Assembly: GCF_900114155.1 (NCBI RefSeq)
Contig: NZ_FOSC01000001.1
Location: forward strand, 357,550-421,549
DNA length: 64,000 nucleotides
Direction: 5' to 3'
Source: Marinobacter persicus
GTDB lineage: Bacteria > Pseudomonadota > Gammaproteobacteria > Pseudomonadales > Oleiphilaceae
How positions within the stretch are numbered: position 1 is the stretch's first letter; every line of letters starts with the position of its first letter. The position numbers were made by a program, and so were the translations under genes. Positions 1-8,396 of the stretch are shown here, one piece after another. The notes under the pieces were generated by a model. That model was not told the origin of the DNA and searched no databases. It saw only the letters and a program-made list of their open reading frames with translations.

Positions 1-40
1 CAGATATCCGATTTGCCCGCCGACCGGAGCACTGATTGCC

Positions 41-1105
41 ATGCCTAATGTCCCGAGCCTGTTCTGGCCCGTTCTTGCCGCTGTTATCCTGTTGCTGTCC
101 GGTTGCTCGGATTCGTCAGACTCAGGTTCTGAAACCCAGGCCGGCGCCCCCGGGTACCCGGAAACCTGGCGGTTCGCACTGGAAGAAATTGAAGGCAGCG
201 TACAACACGCCTATGCCAAGGCATTCCAGACCCGAATCCAGGAAGTGTCGGATGGCAACATCGAAGTGGAAGTGTTTCCCTACGGGTCACTGGGCACCTC
301 CACCCAACTGACCGAGCTGACCCGCAACGGTTCGGTTAACCTGGCCTTCGCCTCGCCCGGGCACCTGGCCAACCAGGTACCGGAAACCGGCCTGTTCAAC
401 CTGCATTTTGTATTACCCGAGGATGAAGCACAGACCCGTCGCCTGCTGCAAAGCCCGGCGTTGCTGGCCGAGTTTGATCAGCCCTACCGCGATGCCGGTC
501 TTCAGCTGCTAAGTCTCGTACCCGAAGGCTGGATGGCCTGGACCGCCAACAAACCACTGCGCACACCGCAGGACTTCGTGGATCTTCGCATACGCACCAT
601 GACCGCCGACATGGCGGCGGCGGCTTACCGGGCCTACGGGGCGCAGCCGGTCCAGACCCCCTACGCCCAGGTGTACAGTGATCTTCAACTGCATAAAATT
701 CACGCCCAGACCAACCCGGTATTCGCCATCGAGGAAATGGGCTTCCACGAGGTGCAATCCACGCTGACCCTGCCCCGGGCTTCGCGCTTTATCTCATCGG
801 TCATTGCCAACCCGGCGTGGTTCGAAAGCCTGGATGAGCGCGAACAGGAATGGCTGGCCACCACCATTCGTGATCTTTCCGGGAAGGCCTGGGAGATAGA
901 AACGGAACTCAACCGGGACCGCCTGGAGCTGATGGTCGAACGGGGTGACCTCGAGGTTATTCGCCTGTCAGACGCCGAACGGCAGGCATTCCGTGAGGCC
1001 AGCCTGGGCACCCGTGACACCTACATCGAAAAAACCGGCGAACATGGCCGGGCCCTGCTTGAGCTGGTACTGGCCAGCGAACCGGCAGTCGACACCAGTC
1101 AGTAG
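41..1105 (+). CDS. TRAP transporter DctP-like solute-binding lipoprotein
   Basis: 354 residues. The first 25 residues form a hydrophobic signal ending in a lipobox (LLSGC), so the mature protein is probably a lipid-anchored periplasmic binding protein. The body matches the DctP family of tripartite ATP-independent transporters: an early segment comparing the ligand with a target (YPETWRFALEEIEGS), the central TPxDFxxLRIRTM stretch at about residues 180-195 that carries the conserved substrate-contacting arginine, and the usual C-terminal helices. Length is close to the family norm of 320-350. A GGAG lies upstream of the ATG. The membrane subunits (DctQM) are not in the window and could lie upstream, beyond the left edge. 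Substrate cannot be read from sequence; C4-dicarboxylates or other organic acids are the common cases. It converges on the mscS operon with a 9 bp gap. Confidence 0.85.
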   Translation: MPNVPSLFWPVLAAVILLLSGCSDSSDSGSETQAGAPGYPETWRFALEEIEGSVQHAYAKAFQTRIQEVSDGNIEVEVFPYGSLGTSTQLTELTRNGSVNLAFASPGHLANQVPETGLFNLHFVLPEDEAQTRRLLQSPALLAEFDQPYRDAGLQLLSLVPEGWMAWTANKPLRTPQDFVDLRIRTMTADMAAAAYRAYGAQPVQTPYAQVYSDLQLHKIHAQTNPVFAIEEMGFHEVQSTLTLPRASRFISSVIANPAWFESLDEREQEWLATTIRDLSGKAWEIETELNRDRLELMVERGDLEVIRLSDAERQAFREASLGTRDTYIEKTGEHGRALLELVLASEPAVDTSQ

Positions 1106-1114
1106 GCAGGCGGA

Positions 1115-1912
1115 TTATTCCCGCCGGGAACGGCACAACAGTTTCACGCCCTGCTCATGGCACACTTCCGACGCCCGGGCGGTCAGGTCCGAGATAAAAC
1201 GCGTCTGGTCCCGGGGCTCGAGCGGATACCCCTTCAGACGATAACGCATCCCCTCTTCGGTGTCGGTCACCGCCACCACCACCGGCTGGTAGGTGCGGGT
1301 CAGCGGGCTGGTATAGATAACGTCCCGGAGCAACGCCTGCATCTGGGCCACATCGTGGTTCGGTTCCAGGAACAACTCGGCCACACACATCAGGTTGTGA
1401 CTGCCATCGTTGCTGTTGGCCAGCAGGGTGTTCCACAAAACACCGTGGGGAACCACAATTACGGTGTCATCCAGGGTGACAATTTCCGCCGCCCGGATAC
1501 CAATCGAGCGCACTTCGCCGTAGTAGCCATTGACCTCAATCCAGTCACCGGGCCTGTAAGGCATTTCATACAGCGTCACCAGGCCGGCGATCAGGCTGTT
1601 GATGTAATCCTTGAAAGCAAAACCGATGGCCAGCGCCAGGGCGCCAAAAATGGCCACCATGTTCTCGAATGACGGTTCCACCAGGATTGGCACGATCAGG
1701 ATCACCGTCACCACAATGATCAGCAGCCGGGCCAGCGGCACCGTTGCCAGCAAATAGAGCCTGGGTTTTCCCGACAACTTTTCCGCCAGGGCCGAGGCCA
1801 GTTTCTGGATCAGCACAATCAGCACAGACGCAATAACAACCAGCGCAAATGCTTCCGCTACCGCCACCGAGCTGATGGATTCAAGCGCCTGCTGCAGACC
1901 GGATTCGTCCAT
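1115..1912 (-). CDS. MscS family mechanosensitive ion channel
   Basis: 265 residues, close to the 286 of E. coli MscS. Three hydrophobic segments occupy roughly residues 15-40, 55-80 and 85-115. The third contains the glycine/alanine-rich pore helix typical of MscS (AIFGALALAIGFAFKDYI), followed by the beta domain with the signature GDWIEVNGYYGEV at about 142-154. It should act in the inner membrane as a tension-gated safety valve that releases solutes on hypo-osmotic shock, fitting a marine lifestyle. It is the last gene of a three-gene minus-strand group with the unknown protein and rlmJ upstream, only 3 bp from the stop of the preceding gene, so co-transcription is likely. Confidence 0.92.
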   Translation of the reverse strand: MDESGLQQALESISSVAVAEAFALVVIASVLIVLIQKLASALAEKLSGKPRLYLLATVPLARLLIIVVTVILIVPILVEPSFENMVAIFGALALAIGFAFKDYINSLIAGLVTLYEMPYRPGDWIEVNGYYGEVRSIGIRAAEIVTLDDTVIVVPHGVLWNTLLANSNDGSHNLMCVAELFLEPNHDVAQMQALLRDVIYTSPLTRTYQPVVVAVTDTEEGMRYRLKGYPLEPRDQTRFISDLTARASEVCHEQGVKLLCRSRRE

Positions 1913-1915
1913 AAC

Positions 1916-3145
1916 CTACTCTCCAAACCCGTCCGCCGGATAACCGCGCGACAACAGGTACTTGCGCACCGCCGGATAGCCCAGCGGCGTGACATGAAAA
2001 TACGTTCCGGTGTCCACCACCGTCACCAGTTCGGCACGCTGGCAGCGGCCCAGGGTAAGGTCGACCTCCCGGTGCGAGAGCCCGGTCACCAACGCCAGTT
2101 GCTCCTCGCTCAGACCTTCGTGCAGCAGCAGGGCATGCAGAACGTGGCTGGAATGCCGCCCCACGCTTTGCGGCACCGCCGGCAGGCTCAACTGGTCCAG
2201 CGGCGCCACCCAACAACCCGGCCCGGACGACGTAACAGCCTCAAGGTCGCCTTCGCTCTTCACATCATCACCTTCCGATTCAGCTTCTGGCCGCGCCCGC
2301 AAGGCCCGCCGCCAGATGGCCAGGGCAACGCCCGGGTTCCCCCGGGCCAGGCTCGCCAGGTCCTGGGCGAAACTGCTGTATTTGATTTGTCCGGCCTGCT
2401 CCGGCGCCGGCAGCACATACAGGCCATCATGGGTCATCCTGACGGTCAGCGACTGGCCTGTTTGCGACCGGGCCAGATGATCCAGCCAACGTACCAGTCG
2501 CTCTCCATCCAGTGGGGCCGGCGTAACCGGAGCAACAGGAAGCTCGGGCAGATAATTGGCCCAGAACTGCCAACACCAACTGGAACACCCGATCAAGCCA
2601 GTACCGGCCTTATCCGAGGCCAGCAGGGCAAACAACTCTTTTAACAGGGACAGCCCGGAGCGATGACGCAACCAGAAATCCGCCAGTTCAGGGATCACCC
2701 AATGGTCGCCTGACAGCTGCCGTTGCCACCAGCTGCGTGCGTCCTGTTCCGAAAGCAGCAGGTGATCCGGCGGTGTGATCACCCGGCGCCCACTGGCAGC
2801 CAGGGAGCGGGCCAGGCCGGAAAATGGCGGCACAACCAGAAAAGGCACAGACCGGCCCCGCAGGGCTTCACGGGTTTCAAGCTGCGCCAGAATTGCCCGG
2901 GTGACTTCGGCGGCATCGGGCGGGGGTGCATATTGGCGGAGCCGGTCAGGGGTCAACAAAGGCAGGTCATCGAGGCTGCGAAAGGCCTGTTCTTCCGGAT
3001 GAATGCTGGCCCGCAGCTGGTCCAGAATATCCCTGACGCCCGTGCGCAGGGTTTTGCGGATGGATGTCTCCGGCGCCTGCCATTGCTCCAATGCAATCAA
3101 CCCGCCGGGCAGGCAGGGATGTTCCTGATCGGTTTCCGTACTCAA
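1916..3145 (-). CDS. Conserved-looking hypothetical protein with winged-helix-like C-terminus
   Basis: 409 residues if translated from the TTG at 3145, which is preceded by CAGGAG at good spacing; the longer reading begins inside rlmJ and is rejected. I do not recognise the family. The middle contains alternating hydrophobic strands and helices (PFLVVPPFSGL; HWVIPELADFWLRHRSG; GLIGCSSWCWQFW) reminiscent of a nucleotide-binding fold without a Walker A motif. A charged linker at about 300-320 (rich in E, D and S) separates this from a C-terminal region of about 80 residues (LLLHEGLSEEQLALVTGLS) that looks like a winged helix. No signal peptide or membrane segment. It lies between rlmJ and mscS, 19 and 3 bp away, so it is very probably co-transcribed with both. 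Confidence 0.75.
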   Translation of the reverse strand: MSTETDQEHPCLPGGLIALEQWQAPETSIRKTLRTGVRDILDQLRASIHPEEQAFRSLDDLPLLTPDRLRQYAPPPDAAEVTRAILAQLETREALRGRSVPFLVVPPFSGLARSLAASGRRVITPPDHLLLSEQDARSWWQRQLSGDHWVIPELADFWLRHRSGLSLLKELFALLASDKAGTGLIGCSSWCWQFWANYLPELPVAPVTPAPLDGERLVRWLDHLARSQTGQSLTVRMTHDGLYVLPAPEQAGQIKYSSFAQDLASLARGNPGVALAIWRRALRARPEAESEGDDVKSEGDLEAVTSSGPGCWVAPLDQLSLPAVPQSVGRHSSHVLHALLLHEGLSEEQLALVTGLSHREVDLTLGRCQRAELVTVVDTGTYFHVTPLGYPAVRKYLLSRGYPADGFGE

Positions 3146-3164
3146 TGGCGTGACTCCTGAGAGG

Positions 3165-4007
3165 TTATTCGGGCACCAGCCAGTCCATGCTGGCCGACAG
3201 CCCCAGCCGCCGGGGCCCCTTGAGATCGTCCAGCATCGCGGCGAAGCGCTGGTCAAAACCCCAGGGTGGATTGACCACCAGCATGCCGGACCCAACCATG
3301 CCGCGCTCTGGCGGACTCTCAAGGCGCACCTCGCTGCGCAGTATCTTGCGAACGGGACCTTCGGCCAGCGTATCCAGCAACGGCTGTTCCAGCCCGTTCG
3401 CCATGACCGGATACCAGACAAGATAGACCCCGTGACGGCACTTCTGCCAGGCCTTCACCAATGTGTCGGCCACGGCCCGGTAGTCGTTTTTGATTTCATA
3501 GGAAGGATCAATCAGGGTCAGCAGCCTTGGCTGCGCTGGTGGCAGGCTCCTGAGCAGGCCCTTCAGGCCATCCTCACAACGCACCCTGACACCGGCCCGG
3601 GTGGCCCACTTCTCCAGCGCCCGGCCCTCGGATGGATGCAGCTCAAAGGCGGTTACCGAATCCCCGGGCCGGGAAAAATGAGCAAGCCAGGCCGGTGATC
3701 CCGGGTAATCCTCCAGCGGCCCGCCACCATTCCGGTTGTGGGCCTGGAGCACACTCAACATGGATTGCCAGTCAGGTGACTGCAAGGACTGTCGTTCAGA
3801 CCAGAGCCGCTGCACACCGAGGTCCGATTCGGCGGTTTTTCGGGCCCGGTCACCGGCCAGGTCATACAGGGCACTGCCGGCGTGGGTGTCAAAACAGGCA
3901 ATGGCCGATTTCTTGGCCTGCATCATCGCAAGCACCAGTATCAGCGCGGCGTGTTTCTGCACATCAGCAAAATTGCCGGCGTGAAAGGCGTGAAGGTAAC
4001 TCAGCAT
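3165..4007 (-). CDS. rlmJ: 23S rRNA (adenine-2030-N6)-methyltransferase RlmJ
   Basis: 280 residues, the usual RlmJ length. The N-terminus MLSYLHAFHAGNFADVQKH is diagnostic of this family. The SAM site follows (FDTHAGSALYDL), an acidic strand end (VTAFELHPSE) binds the ribose, and the catalytic loop is LIDPSYE at about residues 164-170, a DPPY-type motif with Ser at the third position as seen in some relatives. The enzyme methylates the exocyclic amine of A2030 in 23S rRNA before assembly of the large subunit. Start is the ATG at 4007; the divergent region upstream holds a small ORF and the imelysin promoter. Confidence 0.95.
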   Translation of the reverse strand: MLSYLHAFHAGNFADVQKHAALILVLAMMQAKKSAIACFDTHAGSALYDLAGDRARKTAESDLGVQRLWSERQSLQSPDWQSMLSVLQAHNRNGGGPLEDYPGSPAWLAHFSRPGDSVTAFELHPSEGRALEKWATRAGVRVRCEDGLKGLLRSLPPAQPRLLTLIDPSYEIKNDYRAVADTLVKAWQKCRHGVYLVWYPVMANGLEQPLLDTLAEGPVRKILRSEVRLESPPERGMVGSGMLVVNPPWGFDQRFAAMLDDLKGPRRLGLSASMDWLVPE

Positions 4008-4095
4008 AACGGGCTCCTGGCATCAGGGGCCTATTAAGCCGGACTCCGCCGTTCCTGACAACCAGCCGGCACCGGAAGGCCGATATCCTCACCGA

Positions 4096-4254
4096 TCAGT
4101 CAGCGGCCTGGCCGCCCGGGGCACCAACATCATGACCTCGCCGCTTCCGACGTTTACCTCCGGCTCGCGTGCTCCTTGTCGACCGCTGCAGGGACTGCCA
4201 GGCGGCAAACACACTGCGGGGCGAACCGGCCAGATGGATGACTGAATCACTCAT
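4096..4254 (-). CDS. Candidate 52-residue basic small protein, divergent to the iron cluster
   Basis: An open frame of 52 codons starting at an ATG preceded by a strong GGAGGAAG ribosome-binding site 4-5 bases upstream. The peptide begins MSDSVIHLAGSPRSVFAAWQ and carries a strongly basic patch (KRRKRRG) at residues 34-40, then a glycine/alanine tail. There is no signal peptide or membrane segment. It fills the gap between rlmJ and the Fur-like promoter of the imelysin cluster and is divergent from that promoter, so it could share its iron control. No family is recognised. The good ribosome-binding site is the main argument that it is real. Confidence 0.5.
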   Translation of the reverse strand: MSDSVIHLAGSPRSVFAAWQSLQRSTRSTRAGGKRRKRRGHDVGAPGGQAAD

Positions 4255-4310
4255 GGGACTTCCTCCGTTACATCACCACAATGACCAGAAACTAGCACGC
4301 ACAAACGCTT

Positions 4311-4340
4311 TTGCAAATCATTCTCATTAAATTCTATAAT
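4311..4340 (+). promoter_or_regulatory. Sigma70 promoter overlapped by a Fur-box-like site
   Basis: TTGCAA at 4311-4316 and a perfect TATAAT at 4335-4340 are separated by 18 bp. The spacer holds AAATCATTCTCATT, whose reverse complement AATGAGAATGATTT resembles the repeated GATAAT/GAGAAT hexamers of Fur boxes. It lies in the region between the small basic ORF and the imelysin operon, so iron-replete repression of the operon is inferred. Confidence 0.65.
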
Positions 4341-4412
4341 TTTTTACCCCTGATTTGTCGGAAATCAATTCCACTTGCACAGCAGGGGTATTACAAGCAG
4401 AATACAAACGCT

Positions 4413-4430
4413 AATATTTATCATTACCAT
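4413..4430 (+). promoter_or_regulatory. Second Fur-box-like sequence near the imelysin start
   Basis: AATATTTATCATTACCAT, 24 bp upstream of the chosen start, contains the TATCATTA core of Fur half-sites. It is weaker than the promoter-proximal site and may extend Fur occupancy into the leader. Confidence 0.35.
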
Positions 4431-4453
4431 GAAAATCAAGAATGGAGTCTCCA

Positions 4454-5755
4454 ATGACCAACCCGTTTCGCCCCGCGCCGCTGACGCTGGCCATCACTAC
4501 TGCCACCATTCTGGCTGCAGGCTGCGCTCAGTCGCCCTCCTCGGCCCAGAACACACAACCGGCCACCAGGGCCAACGTTGTTGAGCACTACGCGGGCCTG
4601 GCCCATGCCAACTATGAAGATGCCCTGATCACCGCCCGGGCCCTGGACGAAGCCACCGACCAGCTGATCGCCAACCCCACCGATGCGAACCTGCAGGCCG
4701 CCAAGGAAGCCTGGCTGGCGGCCCGGGTGCCGTACCAGCAGAGCGAGGTATTCCGTTTTGGCAACGCCATCGTGGATGACTGGGAAGGTCAGCTGAACGC
4801 CTGGCCGCTGGACGAGGGCCTTATCGACTACGTCAAGCCGGACGAGTACCAGCACGAAATGGGCAACGCCGGCGCCACCGCCAACATTATTGCCAGCAAC
4901 AGCGTTACGGTGGGCGGCGAAACCCTGGACGTGTCCACCCTGAGCCCGCAGCTGCTGGCCGACCTGAACGAAGTGGGCGGTTCCGAGGCCAACGTGGCCA
5001 CCGGTTACCACGCCATCGAGTTCCTGCTCTGGGGCCAGGACCTGCACGGCTTTGACGCCGGCGCCGGCGAACGCCCGGTGACCGACTACGCCACCGGCGC
5101 GGACTGCACCAATGGCAATTGCGAGCGTCGTGGCGAGTATCTGGACGCGGTCACCGATCTGCTGGTGACCGACCTGGAGTGGATGGTGGCCCAGTGGGCG
5201 CCGGGCAAAGACGGCAACTATCGTGACCAGCTGACAGCGGCTGACGCCAGCCAGGGCATCCAGAAAATGCTGTTCGGCATGGGCTCCCTGTCACTGGGCG
5301 AGCTGGCCGGTGAGCGCATGAAAGTGGCTCTGGAAGCCAACTCCTACGAGGACGAGCACGACTGCTTCAGCGACAACACCCACAACTCCCATTACTACAA
5401 TGGCCAGGGCATCCAGAACGTCTACACCGGTACCTACCGTCGCGTGGATGGTTCCCTGGTAACCGGCCCGTCCCTGTCTGATCTGGTGGAACAGGCCAAC
5501 CCGGAACTGGACGCACGCCTGAACAGCCAGCTGGACGCCTCCATGGCCGCATTGCAAAAAATGAAAGCCCGCGCGGAAAGCAGTCAGGACCCAATGGCCT
5601 TCGATGAAATGATCGGGCCGGGCAACGCCGAAGGTGAGCAGATCATCACCAACAGCATCATGGCCCTGGTTGAGCAGACCGGCTCCATCGAGCAGGCCGC
5701 CCATGAGCTGGGCATCGCAGCCCTGTCTCCGGATGATGCCGGCCACGCGTTCTAA
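4454..5755 (+). CDS. Imelysin family iron-regulated lipoprotein (IrpA/IcmP-like)
   Basis: 433 residues from the ATG at 4454, chosen over the in-frame ATG at 4442 because a GGAG ends 6 bases before it and because it gives a clean lipoprotein signal (ILAAGC). The imelysin signature GYHAIEFLLWGQD (GxHxxE) lies at about residues 184-196 and is the presumed metal site. A second half repeats the four-helix bundle plan, as is usual for this M75-like fold. Family members are iron-repressed surface or periplasmic proteins thought to take part in iron acquisition; peptidase activity is disputed. It heads a cluster with a di-haem oxidoreductase, a second imelysin and a DUF1513 protein, an arrangement also known in Pseudomonas, and follows the Fur-like promoter. 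Confidence 0.9.
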   Translation: MTNPFRPAPLTLAITTATILAAGCAQSPSSAQNTQPATRANVVEHYAGLAHANYEDALITARALDEATDQLIANPTDANLQAAKEAWLAARVPYQQSEVFRFGNAIVDDWEGQLNAWPLDEGLIDYVKPDEYQHEMGNAGATANIIASNSVTVGGETLDVSTLSPQLLADLNEVGGSEANVATGYHAIEFLLWGQDLHGFDAGAGERPVTDYATGADCTNGNCERRGEYLDAVTDLLVTDLEWMVAQWAPGKDGNYRDQLTAADASQGIQKMLFGMGSLSLGELAGERMKVALEANSYEDEHDCFSDNTHNSHYYNGQGIQNVYTGTYRRVDGSLVTGPSLSDLVEQANPELDARLNSQLDASMAALQKMKARAESSQDPMAFDEMIGPGNAEGEQIITNSIMALVEQTGSIEQAAHELGIAALSPDDAGHAF

Positions 5756-5774
5756 AAGCTGACATCAGCAATAT

Positions 5775-5808
5775 CAGGCTACCGGGCCCCATGGTTCCCG
5801 GTAGCCTG
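5775..5808 (+). terminator. 12 bp perfect stem-loop after the first imelysin gene
   Basis: CAGGCTACCGGG at 5775-5786 pairs perfectly with 5797-5808, with a 10 nt loop containing CCATGG. No U-tract follows, so it may attenuate or protect the mRNA 3' end rather than terminate fully; the downstream cluster genes are probably still partly co-transcribed. Confidence 0.5.
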
Positions 5809-5819
5809 AGCACCGGAAC

Positions 5820-5886
5820 AAGCCATGGAAAGTCCACCCATAGCAAAACCTGATAAAAGAACGGGCGGGTTGCCTTTCCATGGCTT
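5820..5886 (+). repeat. 13 bp inverted repeat in the leader of the di-haem oxidoreductase
   Basis: AAGCCATGGAAAG at 5820-5832 is repeated in perfect inverted form at 5874-5886, with a 41 nt loop, ending 28 bp before the ATG of the oxidoreductase. The stem could fold in the mRNA and control entry to the second gene, or be a two-site operator. Confidence 0.5.
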
Positions 5887-5914
5887 ATTCATTTGCATGG
5901 CGAGTACTTAATAA

Positions 5915-7324
5915 ATGAAACCACAGCTATTCATTTCCGCCCTTGCGCTGAGCGCGCTTTCCGGCGCGGTCCACGCCGACACCCACGCCGGTTACCCGAT
6001 ACAGACCACCCCCCAAACCGGCGGCGAGGGCACGGTGGAGCAATCCGACACCAACGCCTATTCCAGGCCCCAGGGCAACCTGTCCATGACCAAGCGGCTC
6101 GACTTCAGCGTAGGCAACAGTTTCTTCCGCAACCCCTGGGTGGAAGCACCGGCCAGCACCGACGCACGGGACGGCCTGGGCCCACTGTTCAACACCAATT
6201 CCTGCCAGGGCTGCCATATCAAGGACGGCCGGGGCCACCCACCGGCCATTGACCAGCCACCGGTGTCGCTTTTCCTGCGCCTGGCCGTTCCGGCAGACCC
6301 GGAGGCAGACGAGAAACTGCTGCGCACCCATGGCTTCAAGCCCGCGCCGGTGTATGGCAGCCAGTTGCAAACCGCAGCCCTGCCGGCCGCAAAACCGGAA
6401 GCCGACCTGCGGATTGAGTGGCAAACCGTCATCGATACCCTCGCCGACGGCACCGAGGTGGAACTGCGCAAACCGATCTATCACATTGAAAATCCCAACT
6501 ACGGCCCCCTGCCCGAAGACCTTCTGACCTCCCCACGGGTGGCTCCACCGGTGATCGGCATGGGTCTGCTGGAAGCCATTCCCCAGGAAGACCTGGAAGC
6601 CAGGGTCGACCCGGAAGACCGTGATGGCGATGGCATTTCCGGTAAACAGAACCAGGTCTGGGATCTGGTCGCCGAAAAGACGGTGCCGGGCCGCTTTGGC
6701 TGGAAGGCCGCCGAGCCCAATGTGCACCAGCAGAACATGGGCGCCTTCGCCGGTGACATGGGGCTGACTTCATCGGTCAAGCCCGCCACCGATTGCACCC
6801 CGGCCCAGAACTGCGAACAATTTACCCACGGCGGGGAGCCGGAAGTGAGCGACAAGGTGGCCGATTTTGTCACCTTCTACGCCAAGACCCTGGCCGTGCC
6901 CGGTCGCCGGAACATGGGAGCCAGATCCGTGAGACACGGAGCGGAGCTGTTCAACGAAACCGGCTGCGCCGCCTGCCACACGCCCCGCCACCAGACCGGC
7001 GAGGTGGCGGACCGGCCGGATTTGAGCAACCAGACCATCTGGCCCTATACCGACCTGTTGCTGCACGATATGGGCCCGGCGCTGGCCGACGGCCGCGATG
7101 AATTCCTGGCCAACGGCAATGAGTGGCGCACACCGCCGCTCTGGGGCATCGGTTTGGCCCAAGTGGTCAACCCGCAAGCCGGATTCCTGCACGATGGCCG
7201 TGCCCGCACCCTGGAAGAGGCCATCCTCTGGCACGGCGGCGAAGCCCGGCCCGCCGCGGATCGATACCGCCAGATGCCGGCCGACGACCGCCAGGCGCTG
7301 CTTGATTTCCTGAACTCACTGTAA
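5915..7324 (+). CDS. Di-haem c-type oxidoreductase (DUF1111 / thiol oxidoreductase family)
   Basis: 469 residues with a Sec signal ending at about residue 21 (AVHADTH). Two haem c attachment motifs are visible: CQGCH at 97-101 and CAACH at about 351-355, the pattern of the di-haem peroxidase-like DHOR family. The region between includes calcium-like acidic stretches (DPEDRDGDGISG). It should be periplasmic and require cytochrome c maturation. Its place between two imelysin genes suggests electron transfer linked to periplasmic iron handling; this is inference. No clear ribosome-binding site precedes the ATG, and the 160 bp leader contains two hairpins. The next gene starts 9 bp after the stop. 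Confidence 0.9.
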   Translation: MKPQLFISALALSALSGAVHADTHAGYPIQTTPQTGGEGTVEQSDTNAYSRPQGNLSMTKRLDFSVGNSFFRNPWVEAPASTDARDGLGPLFNTNSCQGCHIKDGRGHPPAIDQPPVSLFLRLAVPADPEADEKLLRTHGFKPAPVYGSQLQTAALPAAKPEADLRIEWQTVIDTLADGTEVELRKPIYHIENPNYGPLPEDLLTSPRVAPPVIGMGLLEAIPQEDLEARVDPEDRDGDGISGKQNQVWDLVAEKTVPGRFGWKAAEPNVHQQNMGAFAGDMGLTSSVKPATDCTPAQNCEQFTHGGEPEVSDKVADFVTFYAKTLAVPGRRNMGARSVRHGAELFNETGCAACHTPRHQTGEVADRPDLSNQTIWPYTDLLLHDMGPALADGRDEFLANGNEWRTPPLWGIGLAQVVNPQAGFLHDGRARTLEEAILWHGGEARPAADRYRQMPADDRQALLDFLNSL

Positions 7325-7333
7325 GGACAAAAG

Positions 7334-8386
7334 ATGAAGCGACTGTCTCAAGCTGTTTTCCTGTCGATGACAGCCCTGGTGCTCAACGTGCAGGCAGCCG
7401 CGCCTGACAATGCCAGTGCACAGGCCGGTGAAAGAGCGAGGGAAATCTGGCATCAGCAGATCGAAGGGGGCTACCAGACCCTCAGTGAAAAAGCGGGCGA
7501 GTTTGCCGAGCACAGCCGCCACTGGTGTGCCGACCCCGCTACCGGAAGCCGCTCGGATGTAGAGCAGGCCTGGCAACAGGCATTCATGGCGTGGCAGGCC
7601 GTACGTTTTGTCGATTTCGGGCCAATCGAAACCGACAACCGGGCCTGGCAGCTCCAGTTCTGGCCGGACCCGAAAAACCTGATTGCCCGCAAGGCCCGCT
7701 ACCTGCTGTCCGCCGATCAGGCGCCCACAACCGACACCATCGCCGGGGCCGGCGTGGCCGTGCAGGGTTTCCCCATGGCCGAGTACCTGCTGTTTGATGA
7801 GCCATTCAACCGTGGCGATCAGGCCCTGCCCGCCGAACGCAGCTGCCAGATGCTAACCGCCGTGGCCAGCCACATCGCCGCAAACAGTGAACAGCAACTG
7901 TCGGACTGGCGTGCCTTCGAAAAGCACTACATCGCCAGCGAGCAGTATCAGGACGCTAGCGTTCGCGCCGGCATGAACGCCCTGGAAATTCTGGAAGAGC
8001 GTCGCCTCGCCCAACCCATGGGCCTGCGCGGCACCGGCAAACGTTCCGCCTATGTCGCCGATGCCTGGCGCAGCGGCAAAAGCCTGGCCACGGTGGAAGC
8101 CACCGTCCGGGGCCTGAAAACCCACTATTTACCGGGCCTGGAACTGCTCCTCGAAAACAGCGGCCAGCCAGGGCTGGCTGACCGAATCCGGGGCCAGTTC
8201 AACGAGGTTCTGGAGAACTTTCCTGCCCTGGACACACCGATGGCGCCCCTGCTGGCCGATGACCGTGAGTTTTCCCGCCTGCAGGGTCTGTGGGTGGATG
8301 TGTCCCAGTTGACCACCCTGGTGAACGACCAGGCCGCCGTGGCCGTTGGCGTGGTGCGTGGCTTTAACTCCTCGGATGGCGACTGA
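7334..8386 (+). CDS. Second imelysin family periplasmic protein
   Basis: 350 residues with a typical Sec signal peptide (cleavage near VQAAA). The body matches the imelysin fold: WQQAFMAWQAVRFVDFGPIE near residues 76-95 and the signature region GFPMAEYLLFDEP at about 147-159. Here the GxHxxE histidine seen in the first imelysin is replaced (GFPMAE), so metal binding may differ. AAGGACAA precedes the ATG. Two different imelysins flanking a DHOR gene and followed by DUF1513 is a recurring proteobacterial iron-responsive layout. Confidence 0.85.
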   Translation: MKRLSQAVFLSMTALVLNVQAAAPDNASAQAGERAREIWHQQIEGGYQTLSEKAGEFAEHSRHWCADPATGSRSDVEQAWQQAFMAWQAVRFVDFGPIETDNRAWQLQFWPDPKNLIARKARYLLSADQAPTTDTIAGAGVAVQGFPMAEYLLFDEPFNRGDQALPAERSCQMLTAVASHIAANSEQQLSDWRAFEKHYIASEQYQDASVRAGMNALEILEERRLAQPMGLRGTGKRSAYVADAWRSGKSLATVEATVRGLKTHYLPGLELLLENSGQPGLADRIRGQFNEVLENFPALDTPMAPLLADDREFSRLQGLWVDVSQLTTLVNDQAAVAVGVVRGFNSSDGD

Positions 8387-8396
8387 GGCCACACCC

